Assembly (NCBI GenBank): GCA_963693085.1
Contig: OY856412.1
Location: 1,057,868,244 to 1,057,932,243, forward strand
Direction: 5' to 3'
Origin: Alisma plantago-aquatica
Taxonomy: Eukaryota; Streptophyta; Magnoliopsida; Alismatales; Alismataceae
Length of the DNA stretch: 64,000 nucleotides
The notes under the pieces were generated by a model. The model saw only the letters and a program-made list of their open reading frames with translations, made no database searches and had not been told where the DNA came from. The position numbers and the translations under genes were made by a program. Shown here in pieces: positions 1-11,247 of this stretch. Numbering within the stretch: the first letter of the stretch is position 1; every line of letters starts with the position of its first letter.

Positions 1-94
1 AATCAAATCATTGTTCAGAAAAGTGACGTGGTGTACAGGCAGAGAGGGTACCATGTATACTATATGTGGTATGCGGGAGAATATACATGAGTAC

Positions 95-1043
95 ATAAAG
101 TTCTGGATTTTGTATGCTAATGTTAGGACTCTTGGAGGAGAGACACAAACTTTTCCTATAACCGTTGGGGTACACCAAGGATCGGCACTCAGCCAATATC
201 TATTTGTTCTTGTTATGGATGAGTTGACAAAGCATGTTCAAGATAATATCCCTTGGTGCATGTTATTTGTTGATGAGATTGTGTTGATTGATTGATGGCA
301 AAAAAATTGAATGGTAAGGTTGAACTTTGGTGAAATGCATTGGAATCTAATATATTTATGATCAGTGGAAGCAAAACTGAATATGTGCATTGCAATTTTA
401 GCCAATCTAGAATTGTGAATGGGGGGTCAAGTTGGATGGAATGGATGTACCAATATGTGATAAGTTTCATTACTTAAGTTTTATTATTGAAAAGGAGGGT
501 ACACTCAAAATGATGTTTGTCACATGATCACAACAGGATGGTTGAAGTGGATGAGTGCACCTGTAGTAGTATGTGACCAGAAGACCCCTCTCAGATTAAA
601 AAGCAAGTTTCATAGAACAGCTATAAGGCCAACCATGCTATATGGGAGTGAATGTTGGGCAGTTAAGAAACAATGTCTCAACAAGATGGGTGGCTGAAAT
701 GCATATGTTGAGATGAATGTGTGGGAAGACAAGAAAAGATCGCTTGAGGAATAACTATCAGGAAGACAGTGGGGGTGCTGAGAATCGATGACAAGTTGTG
801 TGAAGGTCGTCTAAGATGGTATTGGACATGTGCAGCGCAGACCGACAAATGCACCTATTTGAAACAAGGTTATTACATCAAGCACAATTATAAGAAGCAA
901 AGGCATACTAAATTAACTTGGAAAGAGGTTATTAAAAGAGATTTGAATCTTGATCAGAGTATGACCCATAACAGAGTTGTTTGGAAAAGAAGGATCCATG
1001 TAACCAACCCAACTTGGTTGGGATTGGCTTAGTTGATGATGAT
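95..1043 (+). mobile_element. RTE-clade LINE, 3' half, degenerate copy
   Basis: This is the 3' part of the same LINE family found complete at 9309-13297. The reverse transcriptase remnant includes PITVGVHQGSALS and the catalytic region reads FVDE where the better copy has FVDD. The post-RT segment follows with [10 protein letters not shown], a degenerate WMCGKTRKDR-like motif and KLTWKEVIKRDL, broken by several frameshifts and stops. It ends with the family's 3' signature and a short TTGATGATGAT tail at about 1033-1042. The homology fades near position 95, and the first 94 bases are unassigned. It is a dead copy. The family is inferred from conserved protein blocks and the tail. Confidence 0.85.
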
Positions 1044-2103
1044 TTTGTAGTAAATTAATTACATATAATCATAAAATGACATATTAAGTTCATCAAATAA
1101 AAATCGCAAATGTAGAATATGCAATTATATTTAAGTTTTTGAAATAAGCATATTCCTATACATGAATGATATTGTATTTGTCTATAAGTATATAAATAAG
1201 GAATGTGAGTATAATGTATTTACAAATGTTGAGATTAATACTTATAAATGTACTAATTTTTATGTAGAATATATGTATGTGAATAAATTAAAATGTACAT
1301 AGATGTACACATGTTTGCAGAATGTGTGCATACGTAGTTATATTGTATATATGTGTATGCATATCTTGAATAATCAAAAGATATATATAATTGTACAAAT
1401 GTGGTAATTTATATATATATATATAATACACTCGAGTGTACAGATCACACGAATCCACTCAAGTGTGTTTGCATATCAAGACTATTTTTTGCAAAATGTA
1501 AACCATTGATCTTCATCGTCATACTATAATTAGGATACATACAAAATTTTGAGCCCATTTGGATGAGTGTAAGTCACTCATCTAAGGACAACAAAATCGA
1601 CGAACGAAACTAATTTGAAAAGTATAATTTTTGCGGTCTTTATAACATGACCTATAAATGTCCAAATGTGCTCAAATTTTGTGTATGAGCTATTCACAAC
1701 ATGTTTAAGAAGATCAACGGATTAGATTTTTGAAAAAAATATTGCATCATGAAAAACTACTTGAGTGTATTTTGCTCCGCATGACTCTCTCTCTCTCTCT
1801 GCATGCGTGCGTGCGTGTGTGTGTGTGTGTGCGCGTGTGTGTGACTACATATGGATATACGACTAAATATTTAGATATAATATGAAATGCATATATCCAT
1901 ATATGTATGTACCAGTGTAAGTAGTCGGCTTTTCAAAACGGCTTTTAATCGGTCGCTTAATCAGCCAATCAGTTGCATATGTGGTCCATAATTTTTTATT
2001 AGACAATTAGCCGTATGTGGTGGGGTAGGGTGACTGCTAAGGCGTATGCGGGAGTATATGTGTTCTTGCGAACAATTTCTTAAACACTGATTCAAAGAAC
2101 CAC
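1044..2103. other. AT-rich intergenic or intronic spacer
   Basis: No coding sequence is recognisable. The stretch is AT-rich, with short TA runs (about 1412-1424) and a CT/GT microsatellite. At about 1920-1975 there is a GC-richer patch with repeated TTAATCGG and CGCTTAATCAGCC words. These resemble the subterminal sequence of the hAT family at 7312-8351 and may be a degraded end of such an element, but no target duplication was seen there. Confidence 0.6.
1784..1843. repeat. (CT)n followed by (GT)n microsatellite
   Basis: A CT run to about 1800 is followed by alternating GCGT/GT repeats to about 1843. This is a simple sequence repeat with no sign of function. Confidence 0.9.
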
Positions 2104-2263
2104 TGTTGAGAGTATAAGTTATTGTGTTCATTATGTAAATGAGCCTAAGCATGCTCTGCCCATTAGTCCAAGTTTTAACTTGTAAGTGTCCCCCTCTCCT
2201 ATACATAGGAGCATTGTTTTGTCAAACAGAAAAAATTCTATTGCATCCATCTGATTTTTCACA
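2104..2263 (+). repeat. Left LTR of the small non-autonomous element
   Basis: It begins TGTTGAGAG and ends TTTTTCACA. It shares long blocks with 3337-3492, such as CTATACATAGGAGCAT. The primer-site remnant starts at 2264. Confidence 0.75.
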
Positions 2264-2773
2264 TGGTATGAAAGTGGATGATTTTATACCCTACTTGAGA
2301 GAGAGGGGGGGGGGCTCCTCTCTCTCTCTCTCTCAAGTGTGACCCCTCGCTAGGGGGCAGCACCCCAAGACCCCCAACAATTTGTGGTCGATTATATATG
2401 AAGTCATGGTGTTGTAGTTCTTCGTTGATAGATTCTTTCTTCTAGATTCCACCCTTAACCACTCTCTTATTCTCTGTGACCAGTGTGACGGAGAGATATA
2501 GAGGAGAAACAAAAATCATTCATCTACCCATGTTGTCCAGTTCCTTTTATCCAGTCTTGTGTGTTCACCTAATATAACGCAATATTCCCTATAGCAATGT
2601 TCTAATCCCGACTACCGTGTATTCGTCATTTTAGTAGTGGTGCTTCTTGTGAGAAACTACTTGATAATAATGGCGACTTAAAATGGCTTCTACAAATGTC
2701 TTCCACCATATGTTGCTCCAGTTGTTGCGTGTTATCTTCATAAGGGGGAGAAGATCTTCTCGCTACCTGTTGT

Positions 2774-2850
2774 GTGGTTTGTAGCCAGGTGCTCTAATCC
2801 TCTGAGCTACAGGCCCCACCCCGTCTCCACCGGACCTCTTCCCGGGAGTA
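2774..2850 (-). pseudogene. trnR-ACG: Plastid trnR-ACG 5' part plus upstream spacer (plastid-derived DNA)
   Basis: On the minus strand, 2816 down to 2774 reads GGGCCTGTAGCTCAGAGG and continues as the D arm, anticodon stem and anticodon loop of plastid tRNA-Arg(ACG), with about two mismatches. One mismatch turns the anticodon ACG into ACA. The T arm and acceptor 3' side are missing, so it cannot be a working tRNA. The bases just upstream of the tRNA (2817-2850) contain GGGAAGAGGTCCGG, which as I recall also precedes plastid trnR. It lies inside the small LTR element. The identification rests on remembered plastid sequence and needs an alignment. Confidence 0.6.
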
Positions 2851-3336
2851 CCCCCAAAAAGGAACCAGGTTTGGGCTTTAGAGGGTTTGGCGTTGCTCAT
2901 ATTTTACAGGAGATGCTTACTTATAACTCTGATCATGGTAGAGATATGCAAGAACAAACCGTATTTATTGGAAATGGATGGAAAAGACCAAAAAGGGAAC
3001 AAGCAAGCAGTCAAGTAGTTCTATCCTCGATGGCAATCTCCTCAGAATCAGCCGACCGAGAAATTCAAATGAAAGAGGGTTTCCGATAGGCAGCCGAAGG
3101 CGGTCCCGCAGTGCCTGCCGCACGTTAAAAAAACAATGTTGGGGGGAAGACATGTATGCTACCTGCTACATGACATCTTCTTCAAGGGGCGTGTATCAGT
3201 GTTTTGCTTGTAGTATTGCAGGATTTAAAGGGAGATCGTTTTTTATGGGCTACTCTTATGATATTATTTGTTTTTCTCTTTAGTCTATCTTCGCAAGTTG
3301 CACATGTGTTTAACCCATGCTCCAACTTGAGGGGCA

Positions 3337-3492
3337 GCATTAAGATTACCGGTTAGTCTGTTTATTATGTAAATGGGCCAAAACGTGTTCAGCCCATTAG
3401 TCTAAGTTGTGTGTCCCCCCTCCCCTATACATAGGAGCATAGTTTTGTTTAATAGAGGAAAAAATCATTTCCCTCTCATCTTATTTTCCACA
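3337..3492 (+). repeat. Right LTR of the small non-autonomous element
   Basis: The right-hand partner of 2104-2263. Shared blocks include TTATGTAAATGGGCC-like and CTATACATAGGAGCAT. The first bases have decayed from TGTT. It is followed at once by the ACCAC target duplication. Confidence 0.75.
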
Positions 3493-3834
3493 ACCACCAA
3501 TCCAAAGTTAAATTTCAAAGTTGGATTGTGATTGCTGACCTTATCAAAAGATGAATATGATCATTTCCTACCGTATAAGAATGACTCCATAAGCTTACAG
3601 AGACGAGCAGTTTTAACTTGTACCTTTAGATGTCAATCATGTTGTAAGCTCCTTTCATGATTCTTGATTCAGGTTTTTGGATCATGCCACGAGTCTTTTG
3701 TGATAGTTTGCAGAAAAATATAGGAATCCTTGATTTTTTAGTTAGTGAAACTCCATGGAACAGTTTCTCAGTAAAGGTCCATGATGTGGGAGCGATGGTA
3801 GGAACTCCTGATTTGTCCCTTAATAAGCAAGCTA
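3493..3834. other. Unassigned spacer
   Basis: This lies between the small LTR element and the next LINE remnant. An open stretch of 64 codons at 3657-3851 has no recognisable motif and runs into LINE homology, so I do not call it a gene. Confidence 0.6.
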
Positions 3835-5117
3835 TTAAACAGAATTGCTAAAGAAGTCATGGGGGAATCAAAAGGTAAAAAGTCATCTCAAAAAGGGATG
3901 TACTAGTGGAATGGAATACAAAAGATTTTTATAAAGAGAGATTTATATGAGAATACAGAAATGTGAATACACTGGTACGTTCCATAGATACAAAGTAGTA
4001 AAGAAGGAAAGCAAGGCCAAATCCAGATTTTTGAGAGCATATATATAACAATATGGATCAAAGATAAGAAAAAATATGTATTTATAAAATAGTTCATGTA
4101 AGAGAAACAAAAGAGACTTGGGCCAAGTGAAATGCATAAAACAGAAGATGGTGTGTGTTAGTTAAGAACAATGATCTCAAGAATTGACGGAAAAACTACT
4201 TCCATGAAATTTTAATAGAAATGTCATTCATGATTCTAAAGACTGCTATGCCATGGAAAAAAGAGATAGTATCTACACATGAAGGGTCGCACAATCATAG
4301 TTTAAGAAGGCTTTGGAGAAGAATATGGAAAAGGCCCGCAAGCCAAATGATCTAGGACATATTAGGCTTTATTCTACTTGATTTTGCTTGATTTTAATAT
4401 TTAGGGACCTAAGTGCAAATTATCTAGTTTGTGTGTTTAGTCGTAAATGTTTTATGTTTTTCTTTATTTTAGATTTTATTTAATTTCGAATTTTATTAAA
4501 TAGGACTTTATTTCCATTGTGTGTGAATCAAGTTACGTAGAGTTATAAAAGCCAGCCTTGGGGCCTTTGTCCAGGCAGTTGAATATGAATTGAATTTTGA
4601 GAATTATCGTTTATCTTCCTTTGTTCTTCTTCTTCGAGATGTGTTCCACATCACCAAATGGTACAATTATACTTGTATGAACGATTTTTGGAGATAAATG
4701 ACTGTAAGCTAACAAGAATCTTATATAAAAAATATAAGATGGGAAAACGCAAGATGAGTGGAGAAATATAATGATGTACCCATATAGAAAATAAGAGAAG
4801 GTAGTAAAAACTTATCAAACTGCATAGGCAACAAACTTAAGAGTCAAAGTAGATCTTTGGAGAGGATTATTAGGTGCAGACTGAAATCTAAAATGCTCAT
4901 AACAGAACCAATTCGGATTCATGAACGGGAGATGACTATAGAGGCTATATTCTAATAAGAGGCTTATAAAAGGAATTTATTTGGATTTCATTTATTTAGG
5001 AAAGGCATACGACCGACATGCCGAGGGAAGTGTTTTCGTGGGTTTTAGAGAAATAAAGGATCCCAATCTAGTATACGGACTTGATCGAAGTCATGTATGA
5101 TGACTACCGGTGCCAAG
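3835..5117 (+). mobile_element. RTE LINE, middle part, heavily decayed
   Basis: Compared with the better copy at 9309-13297, this stretch follows the region from the endonuclease-RT linker through the RT palm. Matching blocks include GTCAAGTGAAATGCAT-like at about 4115, the segment before and including the CGGACCA region at about 4325-4345, a TTTGGAGAGGATTATT-like block at about 4855, and LGKAYDR at about 5000. It ends at the equivalent of DLIKDMYD. There are numerous indels and no usable reading frame. The LINE sequence is interrupted by a 304-bp insertion at 4350-4653. Confidence 0.7.
4350..4653 (+). mobile_element. Short insertion with LTR-promoter look, within the LINE remnant
   Basis: LINE homology stops and restarts around this stretch, and the 7-bp word CCAAATG is present on both sides (4343-4349 and 4654-4660), which looks like a target duplication. 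Inside is an AT-rich part, a TATA-like TTATAAAAGCC at about 4544, then a CT-rich leader ending TTCCACA. This is the layout of a solo LTR. The TSD of 7 bp is longer than the usual 5 bp for LTR elements, so the class is uncertain. Confidence 0.4.
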
Positions 5118-7303
5118 GTACTAAGAGGATCAACTTATGACCATATTTATTTGTTGGGATATGGAGGTGGTGGAGACCTGAACAACAAGGCCCAACGAGC
5201 TTGTTGCGGAGATGTAGAATCATGAGAAACGAATAAGTACGACATGTAGCAACAAGAAACAGCAAGCAATCAACCACAATAGAAAGGATTTGCAAATTCC
5301 CATGAGGTAGCCTATATGCAATGGTGGATATGATATTATTGATGGAGAGATATACAAAGAAGATAATTACAAAAAGAGAAGAAAAACCCAATCACTCATT
5401 ACACCCAAAATCCAACCATGGAAAAAGATGACTGCTTGGAGAGGAGCTCTTAGAGGCTTGAACCCAGGTCCATCATTGGCTTTAGGTCTTCGAAATATAA
5501 CCTCTCTTGATGTCTCTTCGCGTCTCTTCATGTTTAGAACGAGATTGGGGGATCAATTTATATGAATAGAACTTGTAACCAATGTTCCAAAGTCATCATG
5601 GGTCGTTCAGGGTGTGACTGCATTCTTGTTGGGCCATATATGGTCACTAGTCAGACCATAATTCACATTGCACACCGAATTACATTTTGGTTTGGCCCGT
5701 ACCACAAAAATTGTTCATTCTTTTGCCCTGACACGGTCTATAAGGACTGTAAATGGTCAGTCGGTTGATCGTAAATCCTTATGCAGACGCCTAGAGCATA
5801 TCCCAAAGATTGAGAATCTCGGTGTAGACATTTGGTTCATCAATGAAGCTTTTTTTAGAGTTAAAGACACTGTTTCAACAAACTCCACTTCCAAAGATGA
5901 TACAAGTGGAAAAGGATTTGTAATCTTCTTGAATAAGAATACCATTTCCTCCACATTCCAGACTCGGGCAAAGCTCATGTAGAAAGAAGATTTGGTAACT
6001 TTGAGCAAAGCTCAAACTTAGCAAATGAAGAGTAATCTTGTCCATGCATTTCATATTGGTAGCCACAACTGGCTTCAGCAAGCTTTACAAAAGCTTCCAA
6101 GCTCTTCCGCACGGTGTGAGAAGGCTAGAGGAGGTGGTTCCTAAGTCGAATATTCCTCCAAGCTATTCCGCATGAGGTGAGATGACTAGAGGAGGTGGTT
6201 CCTAGTCGAGTATTTCAAGTTGAGAGCAAAGTTAATCAAATACAAAAGGGAAGGTTACCTTTGGTTGAGATTGTTAGGAGGTCGAAGACACTTGCATGAT
6301 CTTCATGAACCTGTCACACCCTCACGCCCTGGTATGGGTCGGTCAAGTGTGACAAGCAGAAGTCCACCACCAACACATAAGCAGATGGGGTTTGGGAGAC
6401 TGCTAGGACAATCCTTGCATCAAACTGAGGCTTCGGTCATCCTCTCCGGCACGTGATCCTCCTAGCTAGGCCAATTGGTCGAGGATGCAGAGGTTTGTTG
6501 AACCTTGTTCACACGCCAGTTAGGAAGGTCGAAGTGGGAGGGTCGTTGTAGAAAGTATGGAGCTTTTTTTAAATTAGAAAGCATGAAACCTAATTGATCA
6601 TCAGGATCAATTTTGAGGATTACGGGGGAGCTTCCTCGTGCCTTGTATGAGCGTGTGATGCATCAAAGCATCGATGGGAATCTTGTTGGAGCCCATGTTT
6701 CTAGGATAATCATGATATGTCACAATAAAGTTGTGACCGGAGTTCGTTGGAGAGCTCATAATGTCCTGAGTTTGTTGGGATGATTATCGCAAGGTTTTAT
6801 CGCCTAGAGAGAGATAGAGGGGAGAGGAGAGATCGTGCATTGCTTGTTAAACTTACACTCTAGACAAGATCCAGGTGAACTCCATTCAACCAAAAATCTA
6901 GTTAATTGAATTAATAGTCCAAAATATCTATTTTATTCCCTAGGTCACATCTTATATCCAAATACTCTCAAATTCAATATTATCTTGATTTTGTAATCAT
7001 CCAAATGAATTAAAGATTCCAGAGTCAAACTAACATCCTATTATCTATTTCACCCATTATCCAAAACATAGTTAATTTCTTGAATATTTTCCATAAGTCA
7101 CAAAACTAATTATAATTATCTAAAGTTTTGCACGTAATCTTATAATCTTTTTATATCTAATGTATAATGTTCCTGGATCATATTTTCCACAAAAATAATT
7201 GCTCGTGAGGGAAGATATAAACCCTAGTTCTAAAGGGGAGGTTGTACACATATAAATCAAGGACCTTGAGAAATGCACTCCCTTGTAGATTGATGGTGTG
7301 TGA
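5118..7303. other. Unassigned stretch, no gene recognised
   Basis: No open frame here shows a recognisable domain; the longest (5668-5982, 104 codons) has none. A two-copy tandem repeat sits at 6096-6222 and a GC-richer patch at about 6300-6540. It may be old retroelement sequence or intron of the DOHH gene. Confidence 0.5.
6096..6222. repeat. Two-copy tandem repeat of about 63 bp
   Basis: Unit 1 (about 6096-6156) and unit 2 (about 6157-6222) both begin CCAAGCT and share GACTAGAGGAGGTGG-like and TTCCTA...TCGA blocks, with several substitutions. No coding meaning was found. Confidence 0.65.
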
Positions 7304-7311
7304 TATTTAAG

Positions 7312-8351
7312 CAATGTTTTAAAAAACGTTAAGTGGTAACCGTGCGGACAGCACCTTGTAACTGGTTAAGCGGTAAGCGGCCGATTAAGCGGCCGATTTT
7401 TTAAAAAACGGGTTTTAATTTCGTATATAATTTTATACAAAATTACATATATATGTATATAAATACTAATACTCTTTGAAACTTTTATATATATCTAAAG
7501 ATTCTAAACACTCTACCCAACAGTAAAAACACCCAATTAGTTTATAAGATAGCTATAAGACAATAATTATAGCCATAATATAATAAATAATAGATTTGAC
7601 ATAGATAAAATACCCCACATACATGATTCAGAAATATTTTTGCATCACATGTTTACATAGTTAAGCAGTAAACAATAGACTCATTATTGGATACCTTTCT
7701 AACTTATTGTTATATGTGCATATCATCAATTAGTCATACATTACAGCAGTACAATTAACTAAAGTATGCATTCTAAAATTAGATAATAGTTACATATATT
7801 TTACTTGTATAAATTACACTTTACAACAGTACCCTATTATCCCAACTTGCATACAGTAAACAATAGACTCATTATTGGATACCTTTCTAACTTATTGTTA
7901 TATGTGCATATCATCAATTAGTCATACATTACAGCAGTACAATTAACTAAAGTATGCATTCTAAAATTAGATAATAGTTACATTACATATATTTTACTTG
8001 TATAAATTACACTTTACAACAGTACCCTATTATCCCAACTTGCATACAAGTATGCATTCTATTAGACTAGGCTTATCATAGGATATTTAAGTTTAATATA
8101 TTATAGTCAGTAATACTTGGGGCCATATAGTTTAGATAAAGTTACAGGTGTACAGCAAAATTTACAAAAAACGGCCAAAAAGCGGGAAAAAAAGGGGCAA
8201 AAAACGGAAAAAATGGGTAAAAAAGGGGAAAAAACGGCCGATTAATTACAAAAAAGTTAACCGGCAATTTTAGAAAAAATCAAACGGGCTGGGTGTTTGG
8301 CCGATTAATCGGCCGTTTAATCGGCCGCTCAGCCCGTTTTTCATTTCACTG
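7312..8351. mobile_element. Non-autonomous hAT element, copy A
   Basis: The element starts CAATGTTTT and ends TTTCACTG. It is flanked by a perfect 8-bp target duplication TATTTAAG (7304-7311 and 8352-8359). Its subterminal regions are rich in CGGCCGATTAAGCGG-type words, which recur at the ends of copy B (9459-10180) in inverted order. It encodes no transposase. It contains a 188-bp internal direct duplication. The 8-bp duplication and the CA(A/G)TG ends assign it to hAT. The large hAT at 8379 has different ends, so another transposase probably moved it. Confidence 0.88.
7666..8045. repeat. Internal 188-bp direct duplication in hAT copy A
   Basis: CAGTAAACAATAGAC recurs exactly 188 bp apart (7666 and 7854), and the following sequence is almost identical up to CCCAACTTGCATAC. 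The second unit carries a 5-bp insertion (ACATT). The near identity shows that the duplication is recent compared with the element's terminal decay. Confidence 0.9.
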
Positions 8352-9458
8352 TATTTAAGATCACACTTAAGCTAGAAACAAGGAATGAGGTATCGTCGGT
8401 ATTGGCGGTATTTCAGTCAAAATACTGATACTTATAGGTAACGGTACAAATAAACACGATTCTGCCGTATCGCAATTACTGGTATTTCGGTGGGCTTACC
8501 GCCAATATCGCCTAATATCAGGGGTACCAATGCAAAATGCACCACTTACCCACAGGTAGAGGGCGGCATGGGCAGTATACCGCCCGATATACCGTCATTT
8601 GCGAGTGTGCGTTGTTGCTGCTGTTTGAAGAGGAAAAGCTCGGGGATTTTGGGCGATTTTTGTGATTGGAGCTCAAATCAGCCCTAATTTAGGTATGTAT
8701 ACTTAATTTCCTTGTATTTCCCACCATTTCCAACCTAATCATGGTATGTATACTTAATTTCTTGCATTTCCCACCATTTCCAGCCTCTCCCCTCTCTATT
8801 TCCTTCTATTCTCGCCTAAAAAATTCACCAAATACCCCCAAATCCTAGATGTACTCCAAAATACTTATGATTAATGCTATTTATCACTAGATCTACGATT
8901 ATATTACGTAGACCTACTGATTTATCATTAGATCTACCTAATTAGCTCTCTAATAATTAACATTACTTTGTAATTTCACTAATTAATAGTAATAATACAA
9001 TTTGTACTATTAATAATAGGCATTTAATTCAGATTTAGTAGGAGTTCTATCAAAGACTGACATGAACATATATAAACAAAAATATACTCAGAATATTTAA
9101 TATTTCATTTTTTATTTATTAAAAATGCTGAAAATATTTTTTTATGTTTAGTTGTGTGTTAATGTTGTATAAGATGAAATTAGCATTGCAAACATATCAC
9201 TTGTCTTTTTAATAAGTAAATATCATATTTTATAATTTTAAAAATAATTTCAGGCTTTGTTTCTTTTTAAAAACTCCGCCTATGTTTTCGTACATATTGT
9301 GCAAATATAGTCGGTCCCAAACCCCGGTAAAGGAGGGATATGATGGTTGACAGCCAACCATAAAAAATTTGTCATTCTTTATATGATATGGATCCTTACA
9401 AAAATTTTGTTGGAGCGTCCCTACCTAGCGACGCGCTGCATCGGCACCCGGGTGCAGT

Positions 9459-10180
9459 CAGTGAAATAAAAAACGGCCAGGCGGGCCGCTTAAGCGCCCA
9501 TGACCCCCAGCCACTTAATTTTGCCATTAATCGCCCGCTTAATCATTTTGAACAAAATTGCCCGCTTTTTGCCCGCCTCACCCGCTTTTTGCCCGCTTTT
9601 TTAACGCTTTTGTTTAAAAATCCTAATGTAAGCATCTAACATTAATTAATTACATAGCCAAGTAGTATTGACTATAATATACGAAACTTGTATACATTAA
9701 ATGTTCTATGATATAGCTAGTCCTAATTTAGAATGCATACTTTGTGTGTAAGCCGTAATAATTGGGTACTGCTGTAATGCATCTAAGTAAATATCCTATT
9801 GCTCTATTATACTAGTAATGCATGATTAGTTTTACTGATTTCCTTGCTGCTTTCGGTGATTAATGATTGGTACTGCTGGTTAGTATTACTTCAGTGATTA
9901 CTTTAATTCAATAATTCATAGTTTGTTATATACAATTAGTGATCTGCTTGCTGATTTTAGTGATTAGAGATGCTGATTAATAGTAAGTATTGATGAATAT
10001 TTAGTTAATTACTGATTTGCTGATTAGATATGTATAGAAGTTCCTTATAAATATATTTTTTATATACACATGTAATTTTGTATAAAAATATATAAAATTT
10101 AGACACCCGCTTTTTCAAAAATCGCCCGCTTAATCGCCCGCCTACCGCTTAATCGGTTACAGGGTGCCGTCCGCACATTG
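9459..10180. mobile_element. Non-autonomous hAT element, copy B, inside the LINE
   Basis: It starts CAGTGAAATA and ends CGCACATTG, and is flanked by a perfect 8-bp target duplication GGTGCAGT (9451-9458 and 10181-10188). Joining the flanks restores LINE 5' sequence. Its ends match copy A (7312-8351) in the opposite orientation: the right end here, CGCTTAATCGGTTACAGGG, mirrors the left end of A. It has no transposase. Confidence 0.92.
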
Positions 10181-10479
10181 GGTGCAGTGATAAAATGCAA
10201 GGGGTTTCGGCACAACGGCGCCCAGTTGTGTTGAAGGACAGACATGGGTTTCTACATCTTGGACGGGTGTGGGTAAAGAAGTTAGTCCTGCTGCATCATC
10301 GCCCGGATGTAGCGAAAAATGTGCAAGGGTTTCCACATCTTGGACGGGTGTGGGTAAAGAAGCTAGTCCCGCCGCATCATTGCCCGGATGTAGTGAAAAT
10401 TTTGCAAGGGCAACATTTTCAAAGAAGGCAGGTAAAAAAGCAAGTTCAGCAAAAAAGGATTAGAGTTGGATCTTAGAAT

Positions 10480-11247
10480 ATTGGCTCTCTGGCAGGTAAA
10501 TCTCTGGAGATAGTGGATACCATGATGAGAAGAAAAGTCGATATAGCTTGCTTGCAGGAAACCAAGTGGACAGGGGAACGTTGTAGAGACATTGGAGACA
10601 CTAGATACAAAATTTGGTATACATGTATTGATAAACATAGAAATGTTGTAGGTATTATCGTTGATGAGATGTTGAAGGATGATGTTGTAAAGATCACAAG
10701 AATGGGCGATTAAATCATAGCTATCAAGGTTGTTCTTGGGGGAAGTATTTTTAACATTATTAGCGCCTATGCCCCCCAAGTTGGCCTTAGCAAGGAGACT
10801 AAGAAGGATTTTTGGGTTGACATGGATGAAGTGATGCAGGGAATACCGACAGAGAAGAAGATTATTATTGGGAGTGATTTAAATGGCCATGTGGGGAGTA
10901 GCAATGACGGATACGAGAGAGTTCATGGTGGTTTTGGATATGGCAATAGAAATGGAGAGAGGATTTTAGATTTTGCAGTTGCATATGATATGATTTTGGC
11001 AAACACCCATTTCAAGAAAAGAGAATCTCATAAGATTACTTTCAAGAGTGGGCACAATTGTATCCAGATTGATTATCTCCTTACGAGGCGAGTGGATCGT
11101 AATATATGCAAGGATTGTAAAGTGATTCCTGGCGAAGAACTCACAACCCAACATAGGTTGGTGGTTTTGGATATTACTATGAAGATCAATAAAGGGAAGT
11201 ATAACAGAAACCAAGATAGCAGAATCAAGTGGTGGAAAAGAAATTGA
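10480..11247 (+). pseudogene. LINE apurinic/apyrimidinic endonuclease domain
   Basis: The N-terminal part reads NIGSLAGKSLEIVDTMM then RRKVDIACLQETKW, the conserved start of RTE endonucleases including the catalytic Glu in QETKW. A stop at 10711-10713 interrupts it. The frame then resumes with GSDLNGHVG (the D-x-N metal and DNA-binding site), DFAVAYDMILANTHF, QIDYLLTRR and TQHRLVVLDI, where the catalytic His lies. The enzyme nicks target DNA to prime reverse transcription. Stops at about 10713 and 11245 and substitutions such as the region before DLNG suggest that it is no longer functional. Confidence 0.8.

Larger units (their letters stand above)
2104..3492 (+). mobile_element. Small non-autonomous LTR retroelement (TRIM/LARD-like)
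   Basis: Two similar sequences of about 160 bp (2104-2263 and 3337-3492) lie in direct orientation. The left one begins TG and both end in CACA. They enclose about 1.07 kb without retroviral genes. The element is flanked by the identical 5-bp target duplication ACCAC at 2099-2103 and 3493-3497. Directly after the left LTR is TGGTATGAAAG, a degraded form of the tRNA-Met primer site TGGTATCAGAGC. A purine-rich stretch (CTTGAGGGG) precedes the right LTR. The inside holds a CT microsatellite (about 2300-2336) and plastid tRNA-like DNA (2774-2850). The LTRs differ by many substitutions, so the insertion is old. It must have relied on enzymes from another element. Confidence 0.75.

Noticed and set aside
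2965..3283. Overlapping open frames of about 100 codons inside the small LTR element
   Set aside because: No domain was recognised. They may be further organellar DNA, but I could not identify the source.
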